DNA of 64,000 nucleotides from Porticoccaceae bacterium (GTDB lineage: Bacteria; Pseudomonadota; Gammaproteobacteria; Pseudomonadales; Porticoccaceae): the NCBI GenBank assembly GCA_018663035.1, contig JABJEX010000014.1, positions 122,099 through 186,098 of the forward strand. Reading direction: 5' to 3'. Position numbers and translations under genes: made by a program. The notes beneath the pieces were generated by a model. That model saw nothing but the letters and a program-made list of their open reading frames with translations. It did no database searches and was not told the DNA's origin. Below, piece by piece: positions 29,971 through 40,318 of this stretch; position 1 is the first letter of the stretch; the number at the start of each line of letters is the position of its first letter.

Positions 29971-31281
29971 ATGTTAGCTAACAACAAATATCTTAGTCGC
30001 GGCATTTTCGCGATTATTTTGTCCGCTTTATCTACTCAGGCCATTGCCGATGACTTAAATGGCGCCAATACAGCTTGGATTTTGACCTCCACAGCATTGG
30101 TGTTATTTATGACTATTCCCGGCCTGTCGCTTTTCTATGCGGGCTTAGTTCGGTCTAAAAATGTGTTGTCTGTGTTGATGCAGTGTTTTGCGATTACCTG
30201 TATGGCATCTCTGATCTGGCTAGTATTTGGCTACAGCTTAGCCTTTGGCGACGGCGGCTCCATGAATGCTTTGATCGGTAATCTGGACAACTTCCTGATG
30301 GGCAATATTTCAGAAGCCTCCATGGCGGGCGATATTCCCGAGTCTGTCTTTGCAATGTTTCAGATGACCTTTGCAGTTATCACCCCAGCACTGATTGTAG
30401 GTGCCTTTGCAGAGCGTATGCGCTTTAGCTCTATGATGCTGTTCAGCGCACTCTGGCTTATCTTAGTCTATGCACCTATTACCCATTGGGTTTGGGGTGG
30501 CGGCTGGCTTGGCGAAATGGGTCTTTTAGACTTTGCCGGTGGCACCGTAGTACACATCACTGCGGGTGTTGGCGCGCTGGTTGCTGCACTGGTTCTCGGC
30601 AATCGCAAAGGATTCCCTCAACAGGCAATGCCACCACATAATCTGACTATGACCGTAACCGGCGCTGGTATGCTCTGGGTTGGTTGGTTTGGTTTTAATG
30701 CTGGGTCCGCTCTGGCAGCTAATGGTGATGCTGGTATGGCTATGCTGGTTACTCATGTCTCCGCCGCTGCAGGCTCTCTGGCCTGGATGATGATGGAGTG
30801 GGTTAAGTACGGTAAGCCCTCTGTGCTGGGGATTGTGACCGGTATGGTTGCCGGCCTGGGCACTATTACACCAGCCTCTGGTTTTGTGGGCCCTGGTGGC
30901 GCCCTAGTTATAGGTTTCACGGCCGGTATTATTTGCTACTACGCTACTCAGGCTATCAAACAACGGTTCAAAATTGATGATTCCTTAGATGTATTCCCGG
31001 TGCACGGCGTTGGCGGCATTTTGGGTACATTTTATGCCGGTATCTTTGCCTCTGATGCGCTGGGCGTATTTAGCGGCCAGGGCTACAACGAGGGCATGAC
31101 TATGGCCTCTCAGACCTATGTTCAAATTGTGGGTATTACTTCTACGTTCGTCTATACAGGTATAGCGACTTATATACTGTTGAAGATTGTCGATAAGCTG
31201 TTAGTATTAAGGGTCGATGAAGAAGGCGAAACTAGAGGTCTGGATCTCACTGAGCATGATGAGAGGGGGTATGACCTATAA
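29971..31281 (+). CDS. amt: Ammonium transporter (Amt family)
   Basis: Signal-like N-terminus; LSLFYAGLVRSKNVLSVLMQ, AGGTVVHITAGVGALVAAL, DDSLDVFPVHGVGGILGTF. Confidence 0.96.
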   Translation: MLANNKYLSRGIFAIILSALSTQAIADDLNGANTAWILTSTALVLFMTIPGLSLFYAGLVRSKNVLSVLMQCFAITCMASLIWLVFGYSLAFGDGGSMNALIGNLDNFLMGNISEASMAGDIPESVFAMFQMTFAVITPALIVGAFAERMRFSSMMLFSALWLILVYAPITHWVWGGGWLGEMGLLDFAGGTVVHITAGVGALVAALVLGNRKGFPQQAMPPHNLTMTVTGAGMLWVGWFGFNAGSALAANGDAGMAMLVTHVSAAAGSLAWMMMEWVKYGKPSVLGIVTGMVAGLGTITPASGFVGPGGALVIGFTAGIICYYATQAIKQRFKIDDSLDVFPVHGVGGILGTFYAGIFASDALGVFSGQGYNEGMTMASQTYVQIVGITSTFVYTGIATYILLKIVDKLLVLRVDEEGETRGLDLTEHDERGYDL

Positions 31282-31367
31282 TAAGAAGATTAGGGGAATA
31301 AACTAAAAACGTCCGCACGCTATCGCTGTACCTAGATGTAGCGAAGTGAAAAAAAGGGACACTTAAG

Positions 31368-31398
31368 GCCGCTGATATTGTCAGCGGCTTTTTCTTTT
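31368..31398 (+). terminator. Rho-independent terminator of amt
   Basis: gccgctgatattgtcagcggc followed by tttttctttt. Confidence 0.85.
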
Positions 31399-31480
31399 CC
31401 GCTAGTGTTTTCTTTTAAGTTTAGTTTGACTTCACCCCAAGCGCCGCTGGCACCCGCCTATACCCTCAATACAGTCTGAC

Positions 31481-32383
31481 CTAACCAGTAGCCGAGCGCG
31501 CAGCGTCTAGATAATCACACATTATTTCAGCACCTTCGAGAATCCGCACCGAGTGTCGCTGCATAAGATCAGCGGGGATAAGATAAATCTGCTGGTTGAT
31601 AACCGCAGAAATAGTGCTCCATCGCTGCCACCGTTTTTGCCAACGGGGTCGCTCTTCTCGACTGCCGCCAGCAATAATTACCTGAGGATCTGCGGCGACT
31701 ATAGACTCAATATTTACATAGGGCACCAGAGGAACGGCGTCAGCGAAGATATTTATTCCACCACATAGCTCAATCACATTGCTGACCATATGCTGGCCAT
31801 TGAGAGTGATCAATGGTTCGTCCCAGATTTGATAAAAGGTTCGAATCGATGGCTTATCTTGCTGCGCTGAGCGCAGCAGCGCCAGACGTTCGGTGAACTC
31901 CTGAGCTCTGTCCTCTGCTTGCTCAGACTGTCCACTCAGCTGGCCAAGGCGCCGAAAGAGGTTTGGAATAAGGTCGATTTTTTTTGTTTCTATAACAAAA
32001 ACTGGGATCCCCAGCTTGCGCAGAGGTTGAATAATTTTCTCGCCATTACCAGATTGCCAAGCGATGATCAGATCGGGTTTTAACGACAGAATCAGCTCAT
32101 AATTGGCGGCTGCGTAGTTATTTACGCGAGGAATTTTTTTGGCCGCTTCTGGATAGTTGCTGTACTCATCAGCACCTACAATATTTTCTCCCGCACCTAC
32201 ATGAAACAGCACCTCAGTAATATTCGGCGCTAAGCTGATAATCCGCTTAGCTGGAGCTGACAGCCGAATCTCATCGCCATTGTCGTCAACAACCCTCAGC
32301 TCAGCAACGGCAGATGACGAAAAGCTTGCCCAGAGCACCATTGAAGTCCAGAGCCAGCTCCATAGCGAATTACCCCAGCGCAT
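31481..32383 (-). CDS. Periplasmic cobalamin-binding protein (BtuF-like)
   Basis: Signal peptide; RIISLAPNITEVLFHVGAGENIVGADEYSNYP; B12 operon context. Confidence 0.85.
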   Translation of the reverse strand: MRWGNSLWSWLWTSMVLWASFSSSAVAELRVVDDNGDEIRLSAPAKRIISLAPNITEVLFHVGAGENIVGADEYSNYPEAAKKIPRVNNYAAANYELILSLKPDLIIAWQSGNGEKIIQPLRKLGIPVFVIETKKIDLIPNLFRRLGQLSGQSEQAEDRAQEFTERLALLRSAQQDKPSIRTFYQIWDEPLITLNGQHMVSNVIELCGGINIFADAVPLVPYVNIESIVAADPQVIIAGGSREERPRWQKRWQRWSTISAVINQQIYLIPADLMQRHSVRILEGAEIMCDYLDAARSATG

Positions 32384-33156
32384 TAGGTGATCACCAGTGG
32401 TCGCTTGGTGACCGGATGCTGGGCGATAATAGATTTCACACCAAATACCTTATCGATTAACTGCTCGGTAAGAATCTCTTGGGGGCTACCCTGAGCGGCA
32501 ATCACACCGCCATCGAAGACTACAAGATTATCGGCACAGCGCGCCGCTAAGTTGAGATCATGTAACACCATAACGACCCCTACATCTCTGGTAGCCAGTT
32601 GACGGACTATGTCCAGCGTGAGTTTTTGATGGGAAAGATCAAAAGCTGAAGTAGGCTCGTCCAGCACTAAAAACTGATCGCCGAGATGGCTGGGCTGCCA
32701 GATTTGTGCCAATACTCGCGCTAATTGAACCCGTTGTTTCTCGCCACCAGACATCTGGGTGTAAAAGCGCGTTTGTAGATAGTTGGCATCAACTAATTGC
32801 AGCGCTTCAGCAATAATCTGATTGTCCTTTAAAAGCCCTGTTCGATGGGGGATCCGCCCTAGACCAACCACCTCGTCGGCGGTGAAGGGGAAATTAAGCA
32901 AACTGTGCTGTGGTAGCACAGCTAGCAGCTTCGCCCTATCTAACATAGGCCAGCTTTCAAGGGGCCGGCCGTTAAGATAGACATCACCCTGAGAAGCGGG
33001 CAGTTCGCCAGTTAGAACCCTCAGTAGGCTAGACTTTCCAGCGCCGTTTGGGCCAACTATGGCAGTCACCTTACCTGCTTCGATCTCAAGGTTGATATTG
33101 CGCAGTAAATCAAATCCCGAGAGGTGCAGTGACACATTGTCCGCCCGTAAAGTCAT
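32383..33156 (-). CDS. Cobalamin/heme-type ABC transporter ATPase (BtuD-like)
   Basis: GPNGAGKSSLLRVLTGELPASQGDVYLNG; LDEPTSAFDLSHQ. Confidence 0.88.
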   Translation of the reverse strand: MTLRADNVSLHLSGFDLLRNINLEIEAGKVTAIVGPNGAGKSSLLRVLTGELPASQGDVYLNGRPLESWPMLDRAKLLAVLPQHSLLNFPFTADEVVGLGRIPHRTGLLKDNQIIAEALQLVDANYLQTRFYTQMSGGEKQRVQLARVLAQIWQPSHLGDQFLVLDEPTSAFDLSHQKLTLDIVRQLATRDVGVVMVLHDLNLAARCADNLVVFDGGVIAAQGSPQEILTEQLIDKVFGVKSIIAQHPVTKRPLVIT

Positions 33157-33159
33157 GAG

Positions 33160-34179
33160 CTACACCTCCTTGCGTTGCTGAAGCAGCAATGCCACAAAGA
33201 ATGGAGCACCCAACAGAGCAGTCAGAATACCAGTAGGTAGCTCAGCAGGAATCACGACAATGCGCGCCAGACTATCTGCAATCACAAGCAGTGTTGCTCC
33301 CGCTAGGGCAGACGCCGGTACCAGCCAGCGGTGATCTGGACCTATAGCTAGGCGCACTATATGGGGCATTATAAGACCCACAAAGCCCACCAGCCCCGCC
33401 AGCGCAACAGATACACCTACGCCCAGTGCAGTAAGCACAATCAGACGGCGTTTAACCTGCTGTACATCAATACCTAGGTGCCGCGCCTCCGATTCACCCA
33501 ACAACAATGCATTGAGCGCCCTGCTATCTCGAGGGAACAAAAGCATTAGAAGGATGGCCACCGCACCCATAATGCCCACCTTTAACCAGCTGGCACCACT
33601 CAGGTTACCCATTTGCCAGAGGCTGATCTGACGCAGCATATCGTTATCAGAAAAGTAAGTCAGTAGGCTGTTCAGTGCACCGGCTAGAGCACCAATGGCT
33701 ATGCCAGCCAACAACATGGTGGTCACTGAGGTTCCTATGCCTGAGGTCGCCAGCCGATAGACTAGCAGCGTAGCAGCAAAGCCCCCAATAAAGGCTCCCA
33801 CAGCGACTAGGGAGAGTCCTACCAGAGCACCACCCTGAATAAAACCACCGGCTGTGACAATCATTAGACTGGCGCCCACTGAGGCACCACTGGATACACC
33901 GATCAGTGAGGGGTCAGCCAGAGGGTTGCGAAAAAGCCCTTGCATCACTGCACCGGTGCTGGCTAGAACTGCGCCTACAAAGACAGCCAACAGGATGCGT
34001 GGCAGACGAATATCAAAAAGAATGCTCTCAATCTGAAGACTGTTTGATTGTCCCAATGCCGCATTAAATGCATCCAACAGAGAAATATTCACCGTTCCCA
34101 CAGTCATGGAAACCAGCCCGGCTACCGGTAATAGAATTACCAGCACCCAGACGAGACTTAGCGCAGAGAGCTTGCGCAA
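33160..34179 (-). CDS. FecCD-family ABC permease (BtuC-like)
   Basis: LFRNPLADPSLIGVSSGASVGASL; GFVGLIMPHIVRLAIGPDHRWLVPASALAGA. Confidence 0.92.
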   Translation of the reverse strand: MRKLSALSLVWVLVILLPVAGLVSMTVGTVNISLLDAFNAALGQSNSLQIESILFDIRLPRILLAVFVGAVLASTGAVMQGLFRNPLADPSLIGVSSGASVGASLMIVTAGGFIQGGALVGLSLVAVGAFIGGFAATLLVYRLATSGIGTSVTTMLLAGIAIGALAGALNSLLTYFSDNDMLRQISLWQMGNLSGASWLKVGIMGAVAILLMLLFPRDSRALNALLLGESEARHLGIDVQQVKRRLIVLTALGVGVSVALAGLVGFVGLIMPHIVRLAIGPDHRWLVPASALAGATLLVIADSLARIVVIPAELPTGILTALLGAPFFVALLLQQRKEV

Positions 34180-34794
34180 TTAATAGTCCACGCCCTTGCG
34201 GGCCATTACGCCTGAATTGTAGGCGTGCTTAACTTCTTTAATTTCGGAAACTGTGTCTGCCATATCTGCCAGTGCAGAACCGCCGCCACGACCTGTAACC
34301 ACAACAGATTGATTCTCCGGGCGATTTTTCAGCGCGCTGAGAATCATCTCATGGTCCAGATATTTAAAGCTCAGCATATAGGTAAGTTCATCCAAGACAA
34401 CCAGATGGTAGCTGTCGTCTTTAAGCATTTTCTCCGCCACAACCCAGCTTTTTTCTGCCGCGGCAATATCTGCGGAACGATCCTGAGTATCCCAGGTGAA
34501 GCCGGTGCCCATTTGATGAAAGCTGACCTCTGGGCAATGATCGCGAACATAGAGCTCTTCACCGGATAACTGGGCACCTTTAATAAACTGCACCACACCC
34601 ACCCTATAGCCGTAGCCCAGAGCGCGCATTACCATGCCAAATGCGGAGCTGGATTTGCCTTTGCCGTTACCGGTTAGCAAAATAAATACGCCTCGTTCAG
34701 TATCCGCCGCGGCAATTGAAGAATCTACATTCTCTTTAAGTTTCTTCATCTTTGTTTTGTGGCTATCTTCTCGACTCGCCTTATCGTCTGACAT
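34180..34794 (-). CDS. cobO: Cob(I)yrinic acid a,c-diamide adenosyltransferase (CobO/BtuR type)
   Basis: GVFILLTGNGKGKSSSAFGMVMRALGYGYRVGVVQFIKG; VVLDELTYMLSFKYL. Confidence 0.95.
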   Translation of the reverse strand: MSDDKASREDSHKTKMKKLKENVDSSIAAADTERGVFILLTGNGKGKSSSAFGMVMRALGYGYRVGVVQFIKGAQLSGEELYVRDHCPEVSFHQMGTGFTWDTQDRSADIAAAEKSWVVAEKMLKDDSYHLVVLDELTYMLSFKYLDHEMILSALKNRPENQSVVVTGRGGGSALADMADTVSEIKEVKHAYNSGVMARKGVDY

Positions 34795-34805
34795 GTTTTA
34801 CAACC

Positions 34806-35720
34806 TTATACAATAATTTTAATGGCCGCCGGAAATCCCTCGGGCAGTGGGTGAATATCGGGATGCAGGCCGTTGGCCATAATTTCTAATGCGTCAACCA
34901 GTCGCGGTCCGGGGCGGCTAAAGTAGGCGTTGCCATCTACCAAAAACACCTTGGTGGAACACAGTTTCTGTAACCTAATAAAGTTTTCGCTAGCCAAAAA
35001 CTGTTCGACATCCTGCATCGAGCGCTCGACATTAAAACCGCACAGAGCAATAAAGATATAGTCTGGCTTTGCTTCAATAAGCTGATCCCAGCTACGGCGT
35101 TGCGAGGGCTCTTGTTTTGCACCAAAACAGGGCGTGCCGCCTGCTAGGTCAATGATTTCTGGGCTCCAGTGGCCGCCGTCAAAAAGCGGTTCTAACCAGT
35201 CCAAAAGAGCCACTCTGGGTCTGTTGGTAATTGCTTTTGATCGTGCCGATACCAGATTAATCCTATTCTGTAGCTCTGCTCGATACGCCTTACCCTGCTC
35301 AACACAGTCTGCAGCCTGGGCTAAAAGATCTACAGTGTCGAGAACATCCTCCAGACAGATCGGCTCTAAATTCACTACCTTGGGATTACCGGGCAAACTA
35401 CCAATGGCTCTGGCTACATCATTGCCAGACACTGCGCACACATCGCAAAGGGCCTGAGTCACTATAAGGTCCGGCTCTAACGCCACTAGAGGCTCCATAA
35501 TCAGATCATAGAGGGCCTCATCATTTTTTAACTGATCGGTAACCAGTTTATCAATCTCGCCACTGGGCAGGCCCTCGGGGATCCGTGAGCTGGTAACTAT
35601 CGGCAGACCAGCCACGGAGGGTGGATAGTCGCATTCATGGGACAGGCCCACTAACTGGTCTTGCAACCCCAAACCACAGACCAGCTCAGTGGCACTGGGC
35701 AGTAATGAAACTATTTTCAT
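34806..35720 (-). CDS. BtuF-like cobalamin-binding-fold protein without a signal peptide
   Basis: MKIVSLLPSATELVCGLGLQDQLVGLSHECDYP; starts directly with the first strand of the binding-protein fold. Confidence 0.85.
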   Translation of the reverse strand: MKIVSLLPSATELVCGLGLQDQLVGLSHECDYPPSVAGLPIVTSSRIPEGLPSGEIDKLVTDQLKNDEALYDLIMEPLVALEPDLIVTQALCDVCAVSGNDVARAIGSLPGNPKVVNLEPICLEDVLDTVDLLAQAADCVEQGKAYRAELQNRINLVSARSKAITNRPRVALLDWLEPLFDGGHWSPEIIDLAGGTPCFGAKQEPSQRRSWDQLIEAKPDYIFIALCGFNVERSMQDVEQFLASENFIRLQKLCSTKVFLVDGNAYFSRPGPRLVDALEIMANGLHPDIHPLPEGFPAAIKIIV

Positions 35721-36430
35721 GTCGACTCCTTGGGTACCAAGTCAGCATAGACAAACCCATCCCGCTTGACCACCTCTCCAGAGACTACGGCTATGGGGTT
35801 TTGGAACATTGGGCCGTCCCAGGCGAAGGTATGGAATTCACCGTTTTCACCACAGGGATCAACAGAGTCTGGTAGCTGATCTAGGAGCTCAGGACCAAAC
35901 TGCATGCCAGCTAAATGTTCAGGCATCACACGGGGATCAAGGCAGGTAATGGCCGCTTTTAAACCACCATCGATCATTTGCTGCGCTAATACGTCAGTGG
36001 GGATCTTCCACAGGGGGAAGCACAGTGCCAAGCCAGTACCTGCCATCTGCTGCTCTCTGTAACTGCGAATATCTTCCAGAAAGAGATCGCCAAAGGCCAC
36101 TGTGTCCATTATCAGCTGTGCACGCGCAGCACTCAACGCCTCGGCCATAATGGCTTCGTACTGCTCATTGGTGCAGGGCCAAGGCAGTGGAATCTCGATC
36201 AACGGGAGCTGGGCAGCCTGCGCCTGTAGCCGCAATAACTGCTGACGCACGCCATGGATAGCCGAACGATTAAACTGACTGTTGAAAGTGGTGAGCAAGC
36301 CCACCACTTCTAAAGTCGGGTCCTGTTGCAACTGATAGAGAGTCCAGGCTGAGTCCTTGCCGCTGCTCCAAGAAAGCAGTACTCGCTTTGCCTGTTCAAC
36401 CTCAGCTGGCCGCTGAGTCTTAGTCGTCAT
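35717..36430 (-). CDS. DUF71/COG2102 ATP-pyrophosphatase, B12-associated subgroup
   Basis: KRVLLSWSSGKDSAWTLYQLQQ PP-loop; AFGDLFLEDIRSYREQQ; 4-bp overlap with BtuF-like gene. Confidence 0.88.
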   Translation of the reverse strand: MTTKTQRPAEVEQAKRVLLSWSSGKDSAWTLYQLQQDPTLEVVGLLTTFNSQFNRSAIHGVRQQLLRLQAQAAQLPLIEIPLPWPCTNEQYEAIMAEALSAARAQLIMDTVAFGDLFLEDIRSYREQQMAGTGLALCFPLWKIPTDVLAQQMIDGGLKAAITCLDPRVMPEHLAGMQFGPELLDQLPDSVDPCGENGEFHTFAWDGPMFQNPIAVVSGEVVKRDGFVYADLVPKEST

Positions 36431-36455
36431 AGCATGTATAGCCTCAGGAGCAAAA

Positions 36456-38372
36456 CTACAGACTTAAACGCAGACCTAGGCTGGCACCAAACCCTAGGGT
36501 CTGATAACCAAAGACTTCTTCATAATCATCATCTAGCAGGTTATCCAGACGCAGGTAGACGTCTAGCTTGTCTGTTGCGCTGTAGTTAGCACTTACATTC
36601 AATAAAGTGTAGTCAGCTAGCGTTACTGTCTGAGAAGGCGCTGGCCAAGGTGGGAAAAATACATCCGTCTGGCTGCCGCTGTACTGAGCATTGGTATTGA
36701 TATGTAGGCCATCCATAACCTGCCATGACATGTTCAGACTGGCAGTGTGTCGGGCGCGGCGTATTTCGTCCTTATAGCCACCAGCACCATCTGACTCAAC
36801 AGAGTCGGTGTAGGTATAGGCAGCGCTCAGTGCAATAGTATCAGTTAGCGAGCCACTGGCCGTTAATTCAAGACCCTGTCGCTGGCTGATGCCCTCTTTG
36901 TTGCCAGAGGTATAGGCAAAATTCGCTGGATCATAGACAAAGCCATCTATCTCGCTGTCCAGCTCAGAGTCAAAAAGGGTTGCTGAGAGACTTAGGGCAC
37001 CAAACTGCTGGTCTATACCCAGTTCCCAACTAGTTGATTCCTCTGGCTCAAGATTAGCATTGCCAATAAAGTTTGTGTAAAAACCAAAGCGCTCCGAGAA
37101 GGTAGGATTTTTAACCGCAGTCCCGTAGGCACTGCGCAGACGAGCCGTATCGTTTAACTGATAAACCGCTTCTACTCTGTAGGTGTTGGCACTTTCAAAT
37201 TCAGAGTTATCATCGTAGCGACCACTAGCTGCTACTGTCAGGCTATCAGAGATATCTCTGCGATACTCAACCGCCACTGTATCGGTGTCGCGCTCGCGAT
37301 CCTGATTGGGATCCATACCCCAGTTTAGAGGCCCGCGCTGCTGGTAGTCTTCTTCTTCGCGCTCAACTAGGACAGAGACACGCTGCGCCGATCCATCCCA
37401 AAACAATGTGCCTATATACTGATACTGTTCCTTAGTTGAGGCAGTGACATTGCCACGCACGCCATCGGCAAAGGCTTCGTTGTCATTAGTTGACTGAGCT
37501 ACCATTAGCTTGTGCTGCCAGCGCCCATCGAGCGAGGCATAATCAGCCTGCAGACGCATACTGTTATTGCGGAATTCTGACACCCGATCCTGATCTTCAA
37601 CAAAGCCGTCAAAGTCTGTGTCAGCGTCAAATTGGTTCATACCATCGGACTGACGCGCAGCAAACAATAACACTAACTCTTCACTAAATGTGTAACCTGC
37701 CTTCAGATTCACAGTGCTGTTTTCGTAGCCGTCTTTCTCATCACCAACGCGGGAAATATTATCCCCATCAGTTTCTATTTCGCTCAGCCCTAGGCGGATA
37801 TTGAAATCACCTTGCACTGTTCCTACGTTCAGTCCGCTGCGCTTAGTAGAAAAGCTTCCAAACTCTGTGAATAAGTTGCCACTAAATGGATGCTCCGCAC
37901 TGCGGGTCACTATGTTGACCACACCCGCCATGGCATCACTGCCGCGCATAGAACTCTGCGGCCCGCGGATCACTTCGATACGTTCTATATCATCGGCAGA
38001 CAATGTACCCCAGTTGAGCTCATCACTCTGCGACGGGTCATTGGCTTCAACACCGTCAATCAATACTAAAAGATGGTTGGCCTCTGCACCGCGAGCACGG
38101 ATTTGGGTCTGAGAGCCCTGCACACCAGAACGGCTTACCGCCAGACCAGGCACATCGCGTAGTAGATCGCTAACACTCAAGGCTGCCCGGTTTTTAAGTT
38201 GCTCACTGTCAATCACAGTAATAGCGTTGGCTGATTTACTCGCGGCAATTGGGATTAATGAAGCACTGACCAGTACTTCTTGGATTTCAGTTTCATCAGC
38301 GGTAACTGCCGGACTAATAAGGGTTGTTGCTGCCAGCGCTATTGCTGCAGCAAAAGTCGATGATTGGTTCAT
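36456..38372 (-). CDS. btuB: TonB-dependent vitamin B12 receptor BtuB
   Basis: Signal peptide, TonB box-like EIQEVLVSAS, plug VSDLLRDVPGLAVSRSG, IERIEVIRGPQSSMRGSDAMAGVVNIVT, C-terminal aromatic-poor barrel end; riboswitch upstream. Confidence 0.93.
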   Translation of the reverse strand: MNQSSTFAAAIALAATTLISPAVTADETEIQEVLVSASLIPIAASKSANAITVIDSEQLKNRAALSVSDLLRDVPGLAVSRSGVQGSQTQIRARGAEANHLLVLIDGVEANDPSQSDELNWGTLSADDIERIEVIRGPQSSMRGSDAMAGVVNIVTRSAEHPFSGNLFTEFGSFSTKRSGLNVGTVQGDFNIRLGLSEIETDGDNISRVGDEKDGYENSTVNLKAGYTFSEELVLLFAARQSDGMNQFDADTDFDGFVEDQDRVSEFRNNSMRLQADYASLDGRWQHKLMVAQSTNDNEAFADGVRGNVTASTKEQYQYIGTLFWDGSAQRVSVLVEREEEDYQQRGPLNWGMDPNQDRERDTDTVAVEYRRDISDSLTVAASGRYDDNSEFESANTYRVEAVYQLNDTARLRSAYGTAVKNPTFSERFGFYTNFIGNANLEPEESTSWELGIDQQFGALSLSATLFDSELDSEIDGFVYDPANFAYTSGNKEGISQRQGLELTASGSLTDTIALSAAYTYTDSVESDGAGGYKDEIRRARHTASLNMSWQVMDGLHINTNAQYSGSQTDVFFPPWPAPSQTVTLADYTLLNVSANYSATDKLDVYLRLDNLLDDDYEEVFGYQTLGFGASLGLRLSL

Positions 38373-38477
38373 GGTTTCCTCTAACGCTCACACCCGAGCG
38401 AACAATATAAATTAACAGGGGCGTACAGGCAGAGGGACAGAGACTGTCAATCAGCGCAAGACCGCACCCCGCGGTTT

Positions 38478-38670
38478 GTCTGCATAGCGATAGGCCGGTC
38501 TCCGGACTTATAAGTGAGCAATGTTGCCAAAACTCTATTTGACTACCTTCCCATGCCAAAGATGCACAGTGGTCATACAGTCAAACATTCTTAATTTACC
38601 GTTGCGGGGGCAGTACCGGAATTGCAGCTAGAGACAGTCTTTAGCGGAGCGCACCGATTTCCCGTTTCAC
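38478..38670 (-). ncRNA. Cobalamin riboswitch controlling btuB operon
   Basis: Reverse strand: GGGAAATCGGTGCGCTCCGC...ACTGCCCCCGCAACGGTAA...CCACTGTGCATCTTTGGCATGGGAAGG...AAGTCCGGAGACCGGCC (B12 box). Confidence 0.95.
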
Positions 38671-38821
38671 TCAAATCTACTCATATACCTTTTTGAATAA
38701 ATCTAAGAACCTATTGCCGAAGCAAGATGGGGCAATCTACTCCCGCACGGTTTTGATGTCAATCTGGATCATTAATAAACGGTTATTTATCAGGCTGAAA
38801 CTGCATTTTGTCGATTTTTGC

Positions 38822-40195
38822 TCACTGAGTTAGAGCATCCAATGCTTCGGTCACTCGACGAACTGGTATCACAGTCATACCTTTGATCGCCTGCTTAGGT
38901 GCGTTACCAGCCGGCACAATGGCTCGGGTAAAACCATGTTTTGCTGCTTCTCTAAGGCGCTCCTGTCCATTGGCGACTGGACGAATTTCACCGGCCAAAC
39001 CAACCTCTCCGAAAACCACTAGATCCTGAGGTAATGTCCTGTCTCTAAAACTTGAGACCACCGACAAAATAAGCGCCAAGTCGGCACTTGTTTCCATTAC
39101 CTTGACCCCGCCCACTACATTGACGAACACATCCTGATCACCTACGGAAATTCCACCGTGACGGTGCAACACCGCCAGCAGCATAGAGAGACGGTTATGG
39201 TCCAGACCCAAAGTAACTCGACGCGGATTGCCCAGATGGCTGTCATCAACCAGGGCCTGCAACTCAACGAGCAGAGGGCGTGTACCCTCCCAAACCACCA
39301 TTACGACGCTACCTGAGGAGACCTCTTCACCACGCTGCAAAAAAATTGCTGAGGGATTAGCTACTTCTTTTAGACCCTTATCAGTCATAGCAAAGACACC
39401 CAACTCATTAACCGCCCCGAAGCGATTTTTATGGCTGCGCAGGGTGCGGAAGTGACTGTCGCTGGAACCCTCCAACATCAATGAACAGTCAATCATATGT
39501 TCCAATACCTTGGGGCCAGCCAGTGAGCCATCTTTGGTAACATGACCAACCAAAATCAGCACTGTGCCAGTCTGCTTAGCGAAACGCACCAGCATTGAGG
39601 CGCTCTCACGCACCTGAGAGACACTGCCAGGAGCCGAGGCAATCTCCTCCATGTGCATTACCTGAATTGAGTCGACTACCAGTATCTTAGGCCGCTTCTG
39701 CTCTGCGATGGCACAGACTGTCTCGACCGATGTCTCTGCCATAATTTCGAGCTTTTCAGTGGGCAGATCGAGACGGCGAGCGCGCATGGCTACCTGCTGA
39801 GGGGATTCCTCGCCCGTCACGTAAAGTGCTGACTGGGTCCCTGCTAATTTACAAAGCGTCTGCAATAACAGGGTACTCTTTCCTGCACCTGGCTCACCGC
39901 CTACCAAAATTGCAGAGCCTGGCACCAGACCGCCACCAAGCACCAGATCCAGCTCACCAGTACCTGTATTAATTCTGGGAATTTCATCCAGCGCAATTTC
40001 CGCCAGCGTTTTGACCGCCCCGTCCACTGCACCTGCAAACCCCGAGCGCAACACTTTGCCTGTACCTGAGGTTGGCCCTAAACGTACCTCCGATAGAGTA
40101 TTCCACGCTTGACACTCACCGCACTGGCCCTGCCATTTGCGATAGTCGGCGCCGCAGTCGTTGCATACATAGGCTGATTTTGATTTGGTGGCCAA
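38822..40195 (-). CDS. radA: DNA repair protein RadA
   Basis: CNDCGADYRKWQGQCGECQAWNT zinc finger; GGEPGAGKSTLLLQ; KNRFGAVNELGVFAM. Confidence 0.97.
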   Translation of the reverse strand: MATKSKSAYVCNDCGADYRKWQGQCGECQAWNTLSEVRLGPTSGTGKVLRSGFAGAVDGAVKTLAEIALDEIPRINTGTGELDLVLGGGLVPGSAILVGGEPGAGKSTLLLQTLCKLAGTQSALYVTGEESPQQVAMRARRLDLPTEKLEIMAETSVETVCAIAEQKRPKILVVDSIQVMHMEEIASAPGSVSQVRESASMLVRFAKQTGTVLILVGHVTKDGSLAGPKVLEHMIDCSLMLEGSSDSHFRTLRSHKNRFGAVNELGVFAMTDKGLKEVANPSAIFLQRGEEVSSGSVVMVVWEGTRPLLVELQALVDDSHLGNPRRVTLGLDHNRLSMLLAVLHRHGGISVGDQDVFVNVVGGVKVMETSADLALILSVVSSFRDRTLPQDLVVFGEVGLAGEIRPVANGQERLREAAKHGFTRAIVPAGNAPKQAIKGMTVIPVRRVTEALDALTQ

Positions 40196-40318
40196 ACAGT
40201 CTCTCCTAAATCTATGAACTTATTTAAGCTTATTACTGGTATTATGTACAGTAATAAAAAGAAGCCCGTGCCGCTAAGATAGAAGCCGGTTCAATCATCA
40301 ATAATAGTGTACTCAGCT

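Noticed and set aside
31481-38372. Possible heme rather than B12 uptake operon (HmuTUV-like)
   Set aside because: The cobalamin riboswitch, cobO and BtuB-like receptor point to B12.
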